Shown here: one piece after another, positions 35,096-46,850 of the stretch | Layout: each line of letters opens with the position of its first letter | Position numbering within the stretch: position 1 is the stretch's first letter | NCBI GenBank assembly: GCA_020698575.1 | Contig: CM036250.1 | Coordinates: 29,215,500-29,279,499 of the forward strand | Direction of reading: 5' to 3' | Origin: Bostrychus sinensis | Taxonomy: Eukaryota > Chordata > Actinopteri > Gobiiformes > Eleotridae | DNA: 64,000 bases | Notes under the pieces: generated by a model | Told to the model about the DNA's origin: nothing | The model's input: the letters and a program-made list of their open reading frames with translations, nothing else | Database searches by the model: none | Program-made: the position numbers and the translations under genes

Positions 35096-35394
35096 GTCAT
35101 TTCCTAACTGGTGCAGCTTTCTGAATGAAGAAAATATAGAACTCTTTGAATAAATATTGTTCTTTCCTATTGTTTATAACAGCAGCATGATAATTTCTAA
35201 CATTTTGCATATCACTATACACAAAATTCACCTGCTTCTTTCAGTGGTTAAAGTCAATGTGTCTACATTATAAAACCTTGCTTCTGAATGTAAACTGTTG
35301 TTAAAGGAAGGTGTACCAGACCCATTTCACAGTGAAGCATTTTTTCAAGTGTATATGCATTGTTGGGTACCTACAAGTATGTTCTACTATAATT

Positions 35395-35545
35395 TTCTGA
35401 AAGACTCTACTAGAATGGGGCTTAACTCAAAATAAAGCAGTCTAAATGGGGACTTAAAATCCAAAAGACTCCAGAGAACCACAAGAAGAAGCCTGCATAC
35501 CATTAGTAGTACAAGTACCACCGTTTGAGATCCATGAGATGAGTT
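35395..35545. repeat. Right part of the AAACCAGG hAT-like family
   Basis: Contains agactccagagaaccacaag, aagaagcctgcataccatta and gtaccaccgtttgagatcc, matching the right portion of the 45290-45881 element. The minisatellite units are almost lost. Confidence 0.5.
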
Positions 35546-36559
35546 TGGAGCTAAAATCCCTAGCATTAATTTATGCACAAAACTGTTTTGCTCCAAAGAA
35601 AAAGTCATGTTTAAAAGCCTTTCTTTGAGCAGCTGTGTGTCTGTAAGTGCTTCTGTGTTTTCTCATGAGTCCAGAGCGGAGTCATCTAATTAACCACAGG
35701 AACCTCTGGAAGAGATGAAAGAGTGCAACACCTGCTCAGGTGAACCAGCTCTCATCTGTCTAGGCTTTAATACGTGTTTGCATATGACACTCACAACAGG
35801 AAGACGAAACACGGCAGCAATTTTACAAAGAGAGACGCGAGTTTGTAGTATTAATGGTGCTTTACAACTCTTTTCTCTGATATTAGTAACAGTATGTAGA
35901 AAACACAGTAAACAGGCCCTAGTCCTCCCCTAGACTAAATGCAAACCCACAGAGAAGCAAACAAGAGCAATGTCACAGAGGCTAAACTGTATGGTTTTTA
36001 TCTATTTAATGTTAAATTTACTCTCTTTAGGGTTAAAATGTCTGTGTAAAATGAACACAGTACCATGACACTGGCGAACAATGTCACACATGATATGATC
36101 TTTTTAAGATATAAAGGATTGTATTTCAATGCTCTCTCTTGCATCATTGAATGAGCAGTGGTTGAAAACTTACCCTTTGGAATGTCAATTTGGTGAACAT
36201 TAGCAGAGTGGTCATGCCTCACAACACAAAGGTCACAGGATTCAACGCTATTTGCATATTATGCCCATATTATGCTATGGGTTCTGTTAGTACTACAGGG
36301 AAGAATGTAAAGTACATTGATCAAAACCATACAAGGCTAAGGTCAAACCATTTTCAAAATACAAAATGTACACATTTTATTAAGCTGGGATAAATCAAAG
36401 CAGTATATTTAATGCTGAACCATGAGCTCACATCTTTATTATACAGTTAGAACATGTATTAATAATTATATACTAGATGCATTTAAAAAAGTTAAAATTT
36501 TGAAATACCTGTCTAGTTTAATGGAACGTCTCAACACAAAATTGTATAGGATGTGGCAA

Positions 36560-36725
36560 ACACAAATCCAGCCACAAGGAGTTAGTAGCCAGTGTATTCT
36601 ATGTCCCAGTCCCAAGCCTGGATAAATGGAGAGGGTTTTGTTAAGAAGGGCACTGGTCCATTCATATGCAGACCATTGCACGGCGAGAGCAAATAATTTG
36701 CTATGGTGACCTTGGTGGGAAAAGC
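36560..36725 (+). repeat. Decayed SINE-like repeat (ggataaatgga type)
   Basis: The segment aatccagccacaaggagtta, then cctggataaatggagagggt and ctatggtgacc, matches 7340-7530 and 51700-51910. Confidence 0.45.
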
Positions 36726-38094
36726 CAACAGGACAAGTTAAAACTTTTATTTCTTGACAAAAATCTGATATTTTTAACTGTAAAAATAGGTGCTTGAGTT
36801 ACGCACCAATGCCTTAGTGGCAATATACTTTGATTCAGTGTGGTGAATGAATCTCTAAATATTTATGTCATTCGCTTTTGCTTGGAGCTATTTGTATGAT
36901 TTGTCTGGCATGCATAGTTATGGCAGCAGGGTGAAGGTCCTTGTCATCACTTCCTCATTTAGACTATAATAAGTCATGTCACAGCCTCATCTTCAGACAT
37001 GGGAATAATCTTGTTCTTCATCTCAAATCTAACATAGGCCTTTGCTACAAGAGCAGGCTCTCAATGATAATGACATACATAGTGAAGATAATAATAACTC
37101 CATATTCCACATATTCTGTGGAAAGTGACTAAAACCTAAAAAAAAAAATCATAATATAAATGTATGAATCTTTTGGTATAGCAGTTGACATGCTATACAA
37201 GCTCTCTAGATATTTTTCAAATCACTTGCAAATGTTACAGACGATGTTTTGTTTTTAGTCTGGCTTTCCTCTTGAATCAAGAACCAACCAAATGAGGGTC
37301 AAAGGTCACTGAGGTCCAAAGAAATAGTTTGTAAAATCACCAGAGGTCACACCCGGAGCTGTCATGTTACAAGGTCAGTTATGATACTTTGTCTCCGATA
37401 TATCTGTAGTAAACTTTAAACATTGTTGCTTACAGTGCACTTGCAGCAAGGTCAGAGAGGTTGAGTTTGAAGGCCTGTTTCCAACTACAAAATTATAGTT
37501 TGAAATAGCTGAAATAAATATATATAAGTGAGAGAGGTAACCTATTCCCAACAGTAGGTTATTGTTTGGAGAAGCAGACAGGAGCAGGCTTCGAGTTATG
37601 TATGGCTACTTTTAACAAGGCTTCTGCAACTTCGGAGACTCTTCTTCTCAGTCACTATGTTTACATGCAGGTCTTGATCTACATGCAAAGCAGAGAGTCG
37701 AATTACTGAGAACACAGTGCTGTGAGGCATTCAAGTTGTCTGGGGATGTACCAGCAGCGCTAAAACTTTGTCGTGCTAAATGCTAATAAACACCGTAATC
37801 ATAGTTTAACCAATAAATATAAACAGTAACACTTAGTTTACTAAATAAAACTTAATGAAGTTAGAGAAATGGGTTCCTCACATGGTAAATGTGTCTTATA
37901 CCGCCTTTCTTTGAAATAAAAGACTTTTTTACATTATTTATGCAGTTTTTCTTAAAAAATATAATTAGTGGATGGCACAGTCATATTCATTCATTAAGGT
38001 TAGGTACTATGCAGCACTCTCTCGCTCCTTAATTATGGTTGTAAAAGTCAATTTGAGAATTATGTGATTAAAATCATGTGTTTACATTATTTTT
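36726..38094. other. Gene-free spacer with one MITE arm
   Basis: No gene recognised. A solo arm of the TTAA MITE lies at about 37540-37590 (tttggagaagcagacaggag at 37565). Confidence 0.45.
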
Positions 38095-38245
38095 TAGCAA
38101 AATGTTATTACATTATTGGTTCAAAAACTCAGTTACATTATTGGCAAGTTATTACAATATTGGTTGTATTACATTTAAAATTGACAAAATTATTACATTA
38201 TTGGCAGGCATTACATTATTGGCTATTATTACATTATTGGTTGTG
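38095..38245. repeat. Degenerate ATTACATTATTGGC tandem repeat
   Basis: TTACATTATTGG occurs at least five times in 140 bp with irregular spacing, separated by short variable pieces such as caaaaactcag and gtatt. Confidence 0.7.
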
Positions 38246-38599
38246 ACACTCCTTAATGTGCCTCTGAACCAAAATATGGGACATTTCTCAGCAGCAGATA
38301 TTATGGGACTATCCTTTGATTCAAAATCAAAATTTCACTAGATTTGTTCCCACATGTCCCCTTTTTATAAATATTCCAATCTAAAGCAGCCAAACTTCCT
38401 CTCACCATAATAAAGATTTTTTTCCTTTATTGTTCTCTTCTGTTTGAGTATGTGGCAGTGTGAGTGTGTGGCCGTCTGTCTGTATTTGAGTTTCACACTC
38501 CAGTGTTTGGGTTTATGGGGGTGAGTTCCCATTTGTTGTTTGGTCACTTGGTGTTTGCTGTGAAAGAATGAGGAATTAATGAGACTGTAAAACTTACAT

Positions 38600-39340
38600 G
38601 GGCCTAAAGCAGGTCTAAACCATGGTCTAAACCAGGACTATCCAGTATTAATACCAAATCAAGCCTAAATCAGAATTAAATCTGAATGATACAGGCTATA
38701 GGACTAAGGGAAATGGCTCAAAATATAGATTAAGCCAGAAGCCTAAGCCTTGCTTTGAATTTTATCGATAAACTTCCACTATTGCTTTGAATTGAATAAC
38801 CTAAAAAGCCACAAAGCCTTGCGACTACTTAACGAGAACTAAGTCCAGGTCTAAATACAGTACTATAACCATATCTGGATCGAGTCTAAATCCCAAACTA
38901 AATCTGACAGAAGACTAAACTCTATGCAAAACCTGCAAAACCTACCAATAGTTTAGTTTAGTCATGGTTTAGACCTTTTTTAGCCTGGTTTAAGCCTAAA
39001 CTGATCTAGTTTGGCCTTGGTTTAGACTTAGTTTAGTTCTGGTTTAGATCTGATTTAGACCTGGCTTAGGCCTAGTTTGGCCCAGATTTAGAACTAATTT
39101 TAAGTCATGGTTTAGACTTGTTTTTTCCCTGGTTTATATCTATTTATACTTAGTTTAGCCCTGGCTTAGGCTTGAGTTTGTCCTGGTTTAGACCTGGTTT
39201 AGACCTAATTTAGAACTGGTTTAGTCATGGTTTAGACCTGGTTTTGTTCTGGTTATTGAGCCTGGTTTAATTTGTTCAACTGGTATTTTGAGGGCCCAGT
39301 ATTTTCTGGGGTAGTAGCTACTTGGTGTGAAAAGTGTGAG
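38600..39340. repeat. Opposed AAACCAGG minisatellite blocks upstream of lama5
   Basis: Plus-orientation units (taaaccaggacta) fill about 38600-38930 and minus-orientation units (tagtcctggtttag-like) fill 38950-39260. They end in a complemented ctacttggtgtgaaaagtgtgag terminus near 39335. This looks like two copies of the hAT-like family in opposite orientation. Confidence 0.6.
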
Positions 39341-39479
39341 CATGACTTAAGTAGGACTAAACCAGACTTTACACATCCTAAACCTAACCTGTGGCCCAAC
39401 ATGATGGTTAGCTGCACATTTCTTTAGCCTACACTAATTCTCTTCATTTTTCTTCTTTAAAAAACTAAACCTGTGCATT

Positions 39480-39863
39480 CTGGCAGTTGTATCTTTAGGG
39501 GGAGTGCTGGTAAAACGTTGTGCCGTCCTTCACTACGGAGCCAGCTCTGGGACTGGGGCCGGGCTAAAGTCCCAGGCCGGTCTCCCTGCCTGCTGCGGGG
39601 CGGGGGAGGAGGTCCAGGCAGTGAGCGGCCCACAGAAGGTGCAGCAACACTTTGAGCGGAGGAGGCTCGCTCGACGCACTTTTCCTTTTGCGGGACTCTA
39701 AACTTTCTTCCCCCCTCTCTGTCCTGTCCTGTTTTAGTCACTTTAGCTCACATTTAAACTAACATGCTACAAATGCTACTGTTTTAGTTGTTAGCTTACA
39801 CTTTTTTAGCTTGTTTTTTTTCCTTCTCCCTCTCTTTTGGCTCGAAGCGGACAGGTGGACAGG
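39480..39863 (+). promoter_or_regulatory. lama5 GC-rich promoter / 5' UTR region
   Basis: GC and CpG content rise sharply from about 39520 in otherwise AT-rich DNA and remain high through exon 1, typical of a CpG-island promoter. No clear TATA box is seen. The transcription start cannot be fixed by eye. An upstream ATG at 39764 lies in the probable leader and is followed by an early stop. Confidence 0.55.
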
Positions 39864-40163
39864 ATGCGGCCGGCTGGGGCTGCGGTGCGGGCGGCCGGGA
39901 GAGGGTCGTTTTCTCCGCTGCTGGTGGTGGTGGTGGTGGTGCCGCTGGTAATGTTGTGTTTGAAAGCGGGATATGCCCAAGAGCTGCCGGTCAACGGGGT
40001 GAACGGCTACAGCCTGCACCCGCCGTATTTTAACCTGGCAGAGGGCACCAAAATCACGGCGACGGCGACGTGCGGCGAGGACGAGAGCGGTAGAGGGGTG
40101 CAGGACTTGTACTGTAAGCTAGTGGGAGGCCCCGTGTCCGGAGACCCCAGCCAGACTATCCAG
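39864..40163 (+). CDS. lama5: Laminin subunit alpha-5, exon 1 (partial gene)
   Basis: Laminin alpha-5 is a secreted basement-membrane chain that assembles with beta and gamma chains (laminins 511/521) and binds integrins. Exon 1 encodes 100 residues: a positively charged start, a hydrophobic signal core (LLVVVVVVPLVMLCLKAG) with likely cleavage after AGYA (about 38), then the start of the laminin N-terminal domain. GYSLHPPYFNLAEGTKITAT, CGEDESGRG, DLYCKLVGGPVSGDPSQTIQ align closely with the human protein. C70 and C84 fit the domain's disulfide pattern. The start is the ATG at 39864, the only one giving this signal peptide. The exon ends in phase 0 at CAG|GTAAGG. Intron 1 (40164-49933) is 9.8 kb. 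rps21 lies upstream on the same strand. Confidence 0.93.
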
Positions 40164-40445
40164 GTAAGGGAGAAGCACGTTTTCTATCACGTATTTTAAG
40201 TTTTTTTGCTGTTATCAACGCTATCGAGTTTGATATGACTCATTCTTACTGCACACCTGTGTCCATATAAAGTGTTGTTGGAGTTTAACCCTGCACGCCA
40301 CTGATTTGAGTATACAGAGGTATTACTGCAAATTAACATTGAGTTGAGATTAAATCAGCTGTAAAATAGAGCTAGATATGGGACCAAGTATAAATTATTA
40401 GTTAATTACCAATAAAATGGGAGAAAGGCCAAGAAAAAAAAAAAA

Positions 40446-40632
40446 ACCTGACAGTCCAGGACTGAACCAAATACACCTTTAAACCAGCAATGAATCAGAG
40501 CCACACCAAGGACTTTGACTTTGACTTAACCCAGCTCAAAGCCAGGTTAAACCAGGATTTAAGGCAAAACCTTGGACTAAATCAGAACAGAAAACTGGAC
40601 TAAACCAGCAGTCTACAAAAAAGTAGGCTTTT
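40446..40632. repeat. AAACCAGGACT minisatellite block in lama5 intron 1
   Basis: Units such as gactgaaccaaat, taaaccagcaat and ggttaaaccagga recur. No terminal repeats were recognised. Confidence 0.5.
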
Positions 40633-40634
40633 AA

Positions 40635-41132
40635 AGGTCCCATATTATGCTTTTTTCCCCTGCGCTTTTTGAAATAGTTTTCGAAATAATTGCATTCACA
40701 TTTTATAACTTAAAATAATGTATATGTATGAAAAACATATTTTGGGGAGCTGTTAACTTTCAATTTGCAGAGTACCTTTCGATTAAATGTCTGTCGCCCC
40801 CTGCTGGCAACGGTGGGGAATGGGCAGAGCATAAAATGGTTAATTAGCATGGCTATTAGAAACATGATGCTAACAGATAAATAAATTAGCTGACTGATTC
40901 GTAGTGACAACAGTTTATGTTCTGAAATGTTCAGATTGAGTCCGGTGACGGTGTATGGGCTTTAGAAACGGACAGTTGCACTTTCTGGATTCACATGTCT
41001 ACGTAGAGTGATGAGACAGAGTGTTTTCAGCTCTTGAGCAAGGCAGCGCCTCAGCATACAAGATTACTTAAAGATGCATGGATGAAACAAAATACTACTC
41101 CAGGCATGTTGAGTTAGCATAATAGGAGACCT
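40635..41132 (+). mobile_element. TTAA-flanked MITE of the GGTCCCATATTATGC family
   Basis: TTAA (40631-40634) precedes AGGTCCCATATTATGC, and the complement of the right end (agcataataggagacctt) is an inverted terminus. The interior has cgccccctgctggcaac, gcatggctattagaaacatgatgc and tctacgtagagtgatgagac, shared with the copies at 47590-48048 (minus) and 62490-62963 (plus). Confidence 0.7.
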
Positions 41133-41570
41133 TCAAATTCTTACTATGGACCATGCGTCTCCACCAGTGTCCTAACTTGGGGTGACAATGTGTTCCTAAT
41201 TGATGGGGACAGTCCCTTTTTCAGGCTTCTTCACATGCCCCAACTAATACAGTACTTTGGGAAAAAGAAGTGTTTTTCTAGTTTTTGTCGCATCTTAGTC
41301 CCTATTTCCCCCCATTATGTGCAGCAAAAACTCCTCAAACATTTGTCATTTCATTTATTTATTTTATGTCTTAACTATAGTGTGTAGAGTAGCACTTGGA
41401 AGTTGTAGTAGACTACTGATTGGGTTTAAATTGCTTTATGGCAGCAAATTAGCACAGGTGGTGCAACCATGACTAAACCAGGAATTAGCCAGCACCAAAC
41501 CAGGAACAAACCAAGAACCAAATGAATGAACTGATTGCAAGGTTTCCACTGACTGATAATTCCTGGATAG

Positions 41571-41870
41571 TATGTAAACATTTGAGCTATCACTGCTTAC
41601 GGCAAGAAGGTCCCAGCTTGTATTCCAGGTGTGTGTTGAGTTTGCATGTTCTTCCCATGTCTGGGTGCCATTTTTCCAAGTGCTCTGGTTTCTCCCATCA
41701 ACCTAAAACATACACAGTAGACTAATCCTCCAGCTAGGTACTCCTGACTAGAATCGTAGCTCAAGTTCTGGAGAAGAGTCTCCAAGCGCTGCACTGCTAT
41801 CACTGACTGCTCTTGATAAGGTATTGAAGGTTGGGTCAAATCAGAGAACAAATTTCCTATACAGGGAGAA
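41571..41870 (+). mobile_element. tRNA-derived SINE, family B
   Basis: tatcactgcttacggcaagaaggtcc, gagtttgcatgttcttccc, ctctggtttctcccatcaacc and agctaggtactcctgacta match 32136-32345. The tail (ggtattgaaggttgggtcaaatcagag) matches the minus-strand copies. Confidence 0.65.
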
Positions 41871-42576
41871 TCAAATATACATACAACTTAATATAAATTG
41901 TGTTTATGCCCTTGCCGTCACCTTATGTGAAGAGAAATGCTGTTGAAAAAGTATTAAAATATTTAGTCATGTCCAGATTAGGGCTAGTCTCCTGCCTGTC
42001 TCTGGAGAATAGAGGTGGACACTGGACAGTGGAGGTCAGCACAGATCCCTGCAGCGTTTGCCAAGTCATTATTCCATGCACTGCTTCCTTTGTAGAACTT
42101 GGCAACACTTAACACAGGCCACTTATATAAGGACGGACAGGCAATGCTTCACTCCACAAAAGCTCATATACTCTGCATTCAAACTCAGCACAACAGTCTT
42201 TTCAAAATACATTGTCAAAAATTATAAGGATGCCCAAAAGGAACAATTCCATACCAGAGTTGCATGTGTTCTAAAGCTGCATAAATATTCTTATTACCAG
42301 CACAAAGTAGTTAATCAATGTTAACTTACTGCTACAAAAGTCAGATAATTTTTTGGTGTAACTGAGGAAACTGGTACATTGAAAGAATTGAACAAACACT
42401 GCATTGAGCAATCACATGTACACATAAAATAGTGATTCCATTCAAGTATTCCATTGGCTGTTGGTCTGCTTGGCTTGGTCTGCAGTGAAATATAGCGATA
42501 AAGTATAAATATTTGTAATATTTTGAGAAGATAACTCATGGGACGGGAGATAATCGCTAACCTGTGCATTCAAATT
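41871..42576. other. Intronic DNA, nothing recognised
   Basis: Part of lama5 intron 1. No exon or recognisable repeat. Confidence 0.45.
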
Positions 42577-42800
42577 TGATCTAAAGTTGGAAGACGTACT
42601 CCAAATCTGTACAGAAGTAAAAGTACTGTTGGTTAAAAATAATACAGTATTACTCACGTTTAAGTGAAAGTACTCATGTGCATTGAAGTAGAATTAGTAA
42701 AATCTACTACAAAATCTACTACCGTTACTACTAATAGTACTACAAATATTCATTATTTGTAGTACTATTACTACCTCTAATACTGTTACTACTACTATGG
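42577..42800. repeat. AAGTAC-type hAT-like fragment
   Basis: Contains gacgtactccaaatctgtac, agaagtaaaagtact and gtgaaagtactcatgtg, plus tri-nucleotide-like ctactac stretches. No ends defined. Confidence 0.45.
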
Positions 42801-43562
42801 TACTACTATTAATCCTATTATTATTACTTACTACACTTATTATTGTCACTCCTGCTAATACTAGGGTCATTTTTAGATTCTAAACATTTACTTTATTTAG
42901 TAAAATTAACATCTAAAGTAACCAATAAAATTTACGCCAGTAAAAAAAAAAAAAACAAAAAACAGAAAAAGTATATTACTATCTATTATTTCCTTTCCAC
43001 TTCTCAAGTTAAAAGTTTTAGTTAAGCTCTTGTGTGATGTGATGTGTTGTATTATTATTTGTTTTAGTATGTGTTTATTTTTGCTCAATCCCTCTCGCGA
43101 TGCATTTTTCTCTATATAAATGTATGTGATTGTTTTTTTAATTTGCTTATCTGAGTTATAATCTTTACAGCCCATGAAAATAGTGTTGTGTTGCGGATGA
43201 GTTTTTGATGGGTTTGTTGTTAAATATCAACAGACCTTAAAGCAGAGGTATCTACCCACTTACTCACACAGGATTATGGCGGTTTCATGAGTTAACCATT
43301 AAAGCAGTCCTCAGGGAGATAACCTCGCCTTACTGCCTTCTCTCTCTCTCTCTCTGCCCATCCTTTAGTGTGTATGTCTCTCCACCTGTTCTCTATACAT
43401 TCCTCACAGTGACTGACCCGTGTCCTGCTCCAGACTGGGTTGAGCCACTCTGAAAACTCCCCCCCTGCCAAATCATTCAAATACAGAAGTCACTCACATT
43501 GGAATTATTGCAAGGGCAGCAACTCCTTCAGTTTCCCTTTAAACATATGTCCCTCATTCAGG

Positions 43563-43895
43563 TTAAGGTAGACTTTATTGTCCCTTGTAGGAAATTTGTT
43601 CTCTGCATTTGACCCATCTTTTAATGCCGCTGGGGCAACCTGTCAGGAGCAGTGGGCGACCACAGTTCAGCTCCCGGGGACCCTTCTCCAGAACTTGAGT
43701 CAGGATCCTGGTCAGGAGTACCTAGCTGGAGGATTAACCTATTGTGCATGTTTTAAGTGAATGGGGGTAACCGGTGCCCCCAGAGAAAGCCATCCAAACA
43801 GAGGAGAGCATGGAAACTCCACACAGAAAGGCCCTGCAAAACTAACCAGGACCTTCTTGCTGTGAGGCAAAAGGGCTAACCACTTGCTCACCGTC
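43563..43895 (-). mobile_element. tRNA-derived SINE, family B (minus strand)
   Basis: On the plus strand it begins with the tail (taaggtagactttattgtcc, ctctgcatttgacccatc) and ends with the complemented head (accttcttgctgtgaggc, gctaaccac). It closely matches 60870-61183. Confidence 0.7.
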
Positions 43896-43899
43896 AAAA

Positions 43900-45285
43900 T
43901 ATTCAGGATTCTGGATATTGACACGTGGCCTAATTTTCCAAGATTTCTTTGTACTGGTGTAAGTTTAGAAATGTTAAAACAAAAACTAAATAAATAAATA
44001 ATAAATTGTTATTGCCACTGTTGAGTTGATTGTCTTTTAGCAACTTAACTCAAAAAGTTTGGGTCAGATTTAGGATTAGTGATAGGCCAAGGAAGAGAGG
44101 GATTATTTGTTTCTGATGTTTCAGTTTTTTTTTTTTTTTTGCATGATTCATTAATATTGCAATATAGAGCCAATTTGCTAACAAGGAGATTTCCAGGGCA
44201 AAGCGTAGGTTTTTAGTCTATGAATCAATAGGTGTTTCCCAATTTCCAGGGTCCTTCATGGCTGGACCATTTCATCAGCGCCAAGCCAAGTGTTGTTCCA
44301 AATGGTTAAATTCCCCTCTCCTCCGTTTGGCTATTTCACGATTACTTTTTTTTTAATGCACCTGCAACTGGGATACAGCCAACATTTTAGGAACTACAGG
44401 AATAAAATGTTTGGGTGAGAATTGATTGAGTTATGTGTGTCTTGATAAGGAACAAGTATTTCATATAGGCACTCAAAATGGTTGGAACATTACTCTTCTA
44501 TTGAGTCCCATGTTTTAAGTAATCAATTGTCAGTCCCTTTGGTTGCATATGACCTACAATCTCCAAGCTCATACCTCCATCTTTTTTTTAATCCCTGAGC
44601 ACCTCCCAGGCTTCCCTTTAGGATTACTGCTTGCATTTTCCCATTGAGTCCTTCTTGTCTTCTCTGCCTGCTCTCCACAGTCTGCCTCAAGTGGCTCTAC
44701 TGGTATGTCATTAGCTCAGGAAATCTCCAAAAAACCCACAAAATCTGCTCATTAGCTGGGGGAGTAGTGCTTTATGTGTCCGGAGTCGGAGGGTTAGCCC
44801 ACGCTTTAGAGGTTCTCATTCAGGTTTCGGCCCACTTGTTGCTCTGTGTGCACACTGCAGTCTGTAAAGGTTAAGCCTGTTTTGATTAGACAGTGATTTG
44901 AAGCAAGCGTGTTGTGATTAATTAAAACAGCAGGAGCAGGAATGTGTGACTTCATAGAGCAGAGGGATTTGGACAAATATGGGCAAAATTTTGTTGGCCT
45001 ACATCTGTCTAATAAAAGACATTTGCAGAACAAGACTGGAACAAATTTTCCTATGGACAATTGAGTGTACCTTAACCTTAAACTTAATTGATAGAGCAAG
45101 AGAACCTGTTGCTTAAAAAATCCTTTTTCAAATCAATGAGAAAGCCTTAACTTCTAATATGAAAATTAGGTCAAAGGAAGGAAGGTTGTAGATTAAAGTG
45201 CAGGCACTCAATTGTTCTGTCCAGGCACTTACCCTACTCTAAAAATCAGAAATGCTAATCATTTTACTGCTTTGCATCAAGGCTT
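43900..45285. other. Intronic DNA, nothing recognised
   Basis: Part of lama5 intron 1. A T-run at about 44128 and short AT-rich tracts only; no exon-like conserved frame. Confidence 0.45.
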
Positions 45286-45289
45286 TGAA

Positions 45290-45881
45290 GAGTAATGCTC
45301 AAACTTTCCTACTAAGTACCACCTCAGAAAATATTTGGATTTCCAAGTATCATCTTTAATGAATCAAAGCAGCACGAACCTAGGTTAAATAAAGGACTAC
45401 ACCAGGACAAAACCAGGACTAAGCAGCAGAGGTGTGACAGTATCTCGTAATCTCTTGATTCTGTGATATCAAAATGTCACAAGATTCATGTGGTGAAAAT
45501 TTAACTTGTAATCAGTTTCTGCCTGCATTTATTACAGAGAGGAGCCAGTCTGTTGAGTTTGTGGCAAAAATTGGCAGTAAATACTCTATGTGTCTGCATA
45601 TAATTCAAATAATAGAAGTAAATACCATTTATTACAAATTTATTTAAAAATTGATCTAACTTGTTATGCATGTTGATTGCATTATATATTATAATTTTCA
45701 GTGAAAATTAAATCAATTTTCATTAATTTATTTTTTCTTTGAGGAAATATAAAAAATTCTGTTGTCACACTGTAACTGCAAATTTGAGCTCTGATTAAAG
45801 AGGAACTGTAAAAGACTCCTGACTTCCACCAGAAGAAACCTGCATACCACTGGTCCCCGTTCCACAGTTTGAGAACCACTG
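45290..45881. mobile_element. hAT-like element with AAACCAGG units and an 8-bp target duplication
   Basis: The left end is GAGTAATGCTCAAACTTTCC and the right end is CCACAGTTTGAGAACCACTG, which are inverted termini. The flanks GCTTTGAA (45282-45289) and GTTTAGAA (45882-45889) agree at 6 of 8 positions, consistent with an aged hAT duplication. Only a few minisatellite units remain (about 45385-45425), and the interior differs from the 16835-17380 copy. Confidence 0.65.
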
Positions 45882-45903
45882 GTTTAGAATGCCAATATGT
45901 ATG

Positions 45904-45990
45904 TACACTATGTTGCCAAAAATATTAGCTCGCCTGAGACAAAGTATTAGCTCATCTGAGCTAATACTTTTGGAAATATACTGTATGTTG
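45904..45990. mobile_element. Short palindromic Tc1/mariner-like relic
   Basis: CTATGTTGCCAAAAATATTA is followed by agctcgcctgag and the inverted ctcatctgagctaatactttt. Such CACTATGTTGCCAAAAGTATT-like ends belong to fish Tc1-type elements. Confidence 0.55.
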
Positions 45991-46663
45991 CACTTTTATT
46001 CACATTTACTTTCACAGTATTTTTGTCAGCCATGTTTTAAATGTTGACTAATGGAAGTGTGCCATATTGGGGTTTACAACGCATTAAAATCCTTGATGTT
46101 AAAGCCTGGATAAACTCTAAATATTTCCTTACTCAACTGCAGCAAAAACACTTTCTGCAATACTAAAAGCAGGTGAGACAGAAAAAAGGTTGAGTTACAT
46201 AAAGCCTAGAAACACTTCACTTTAGCTTCAGCTTTGGTCCGAGGACATTGTAGTGAGAGAGTCATTTCCTTCAAAATTCGAGGCAAAGAAAAGACAGAAT
46301 AGGGTTTCCTGGGTTTCCTCTGGAGAATTGTCATCTGACACTTAATACAGTAAGGGCCATCAAAGCACTATACAGTCATTTTTCTGCAATATTCACCAAT
46401 ATTACAATGACTGGTATATGAACGTTTGCATGCAAATCCTTTGAGATCACATTGCAGTACAGACCCAGTTTCAAAACGTTTTTCAAAATCTCAGTAAAAT
46501 GCTCCTTTTATGTTGCCTATTAATCTAATTGTTTGAAAAATGCTTCTCCGTGCTTTCTGTCTCCCCTTTGCCCTGACCTTTTCAAGATGTGTTGCAGCTA
46601 TCAAAATGAGTTATTATTAAAATATCTCAGTTTCAACACTTGATATACTGTGTTGTTTACGGA

Positions 46664-46712
46664 TAGTTGGGGCACTGTGTAGTAATTGTGATTTTACACA
46701 GTGCCCCAACTA
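46664..46712. repeat. 18-bp perfect hairpin
   Basis: TAGTTGGGGCACTGTGTA (46664-46681) and its exact complement TACACAGTGCCCCAACTA (46695-46712) flank a 13-base loop. Confidence 0.85.
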
Positions 46713-46757
46713 AGTGACGTTAAATTGAATTATTGTTATTATTGCTGGGTTGAAATA

Positions 46758-46759
<2 letters not shown>

Positions 46760-46848
<89 letters not shown>
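46760..46848. repeat. (AT)n microsatellite
   Basis: About 44 uninterrupted AT dinucleotides. Confidence 0.97.

Positions 46849-46850
<2 letters not shown>

Noticed and set aside
39759..40019. Minus-strand open frame opposite lama5 exon 1 (His/Arg/Pro-rich)
   Set aside because: Shadow of a GC-rich coding exon and promoter; no family resemblance.
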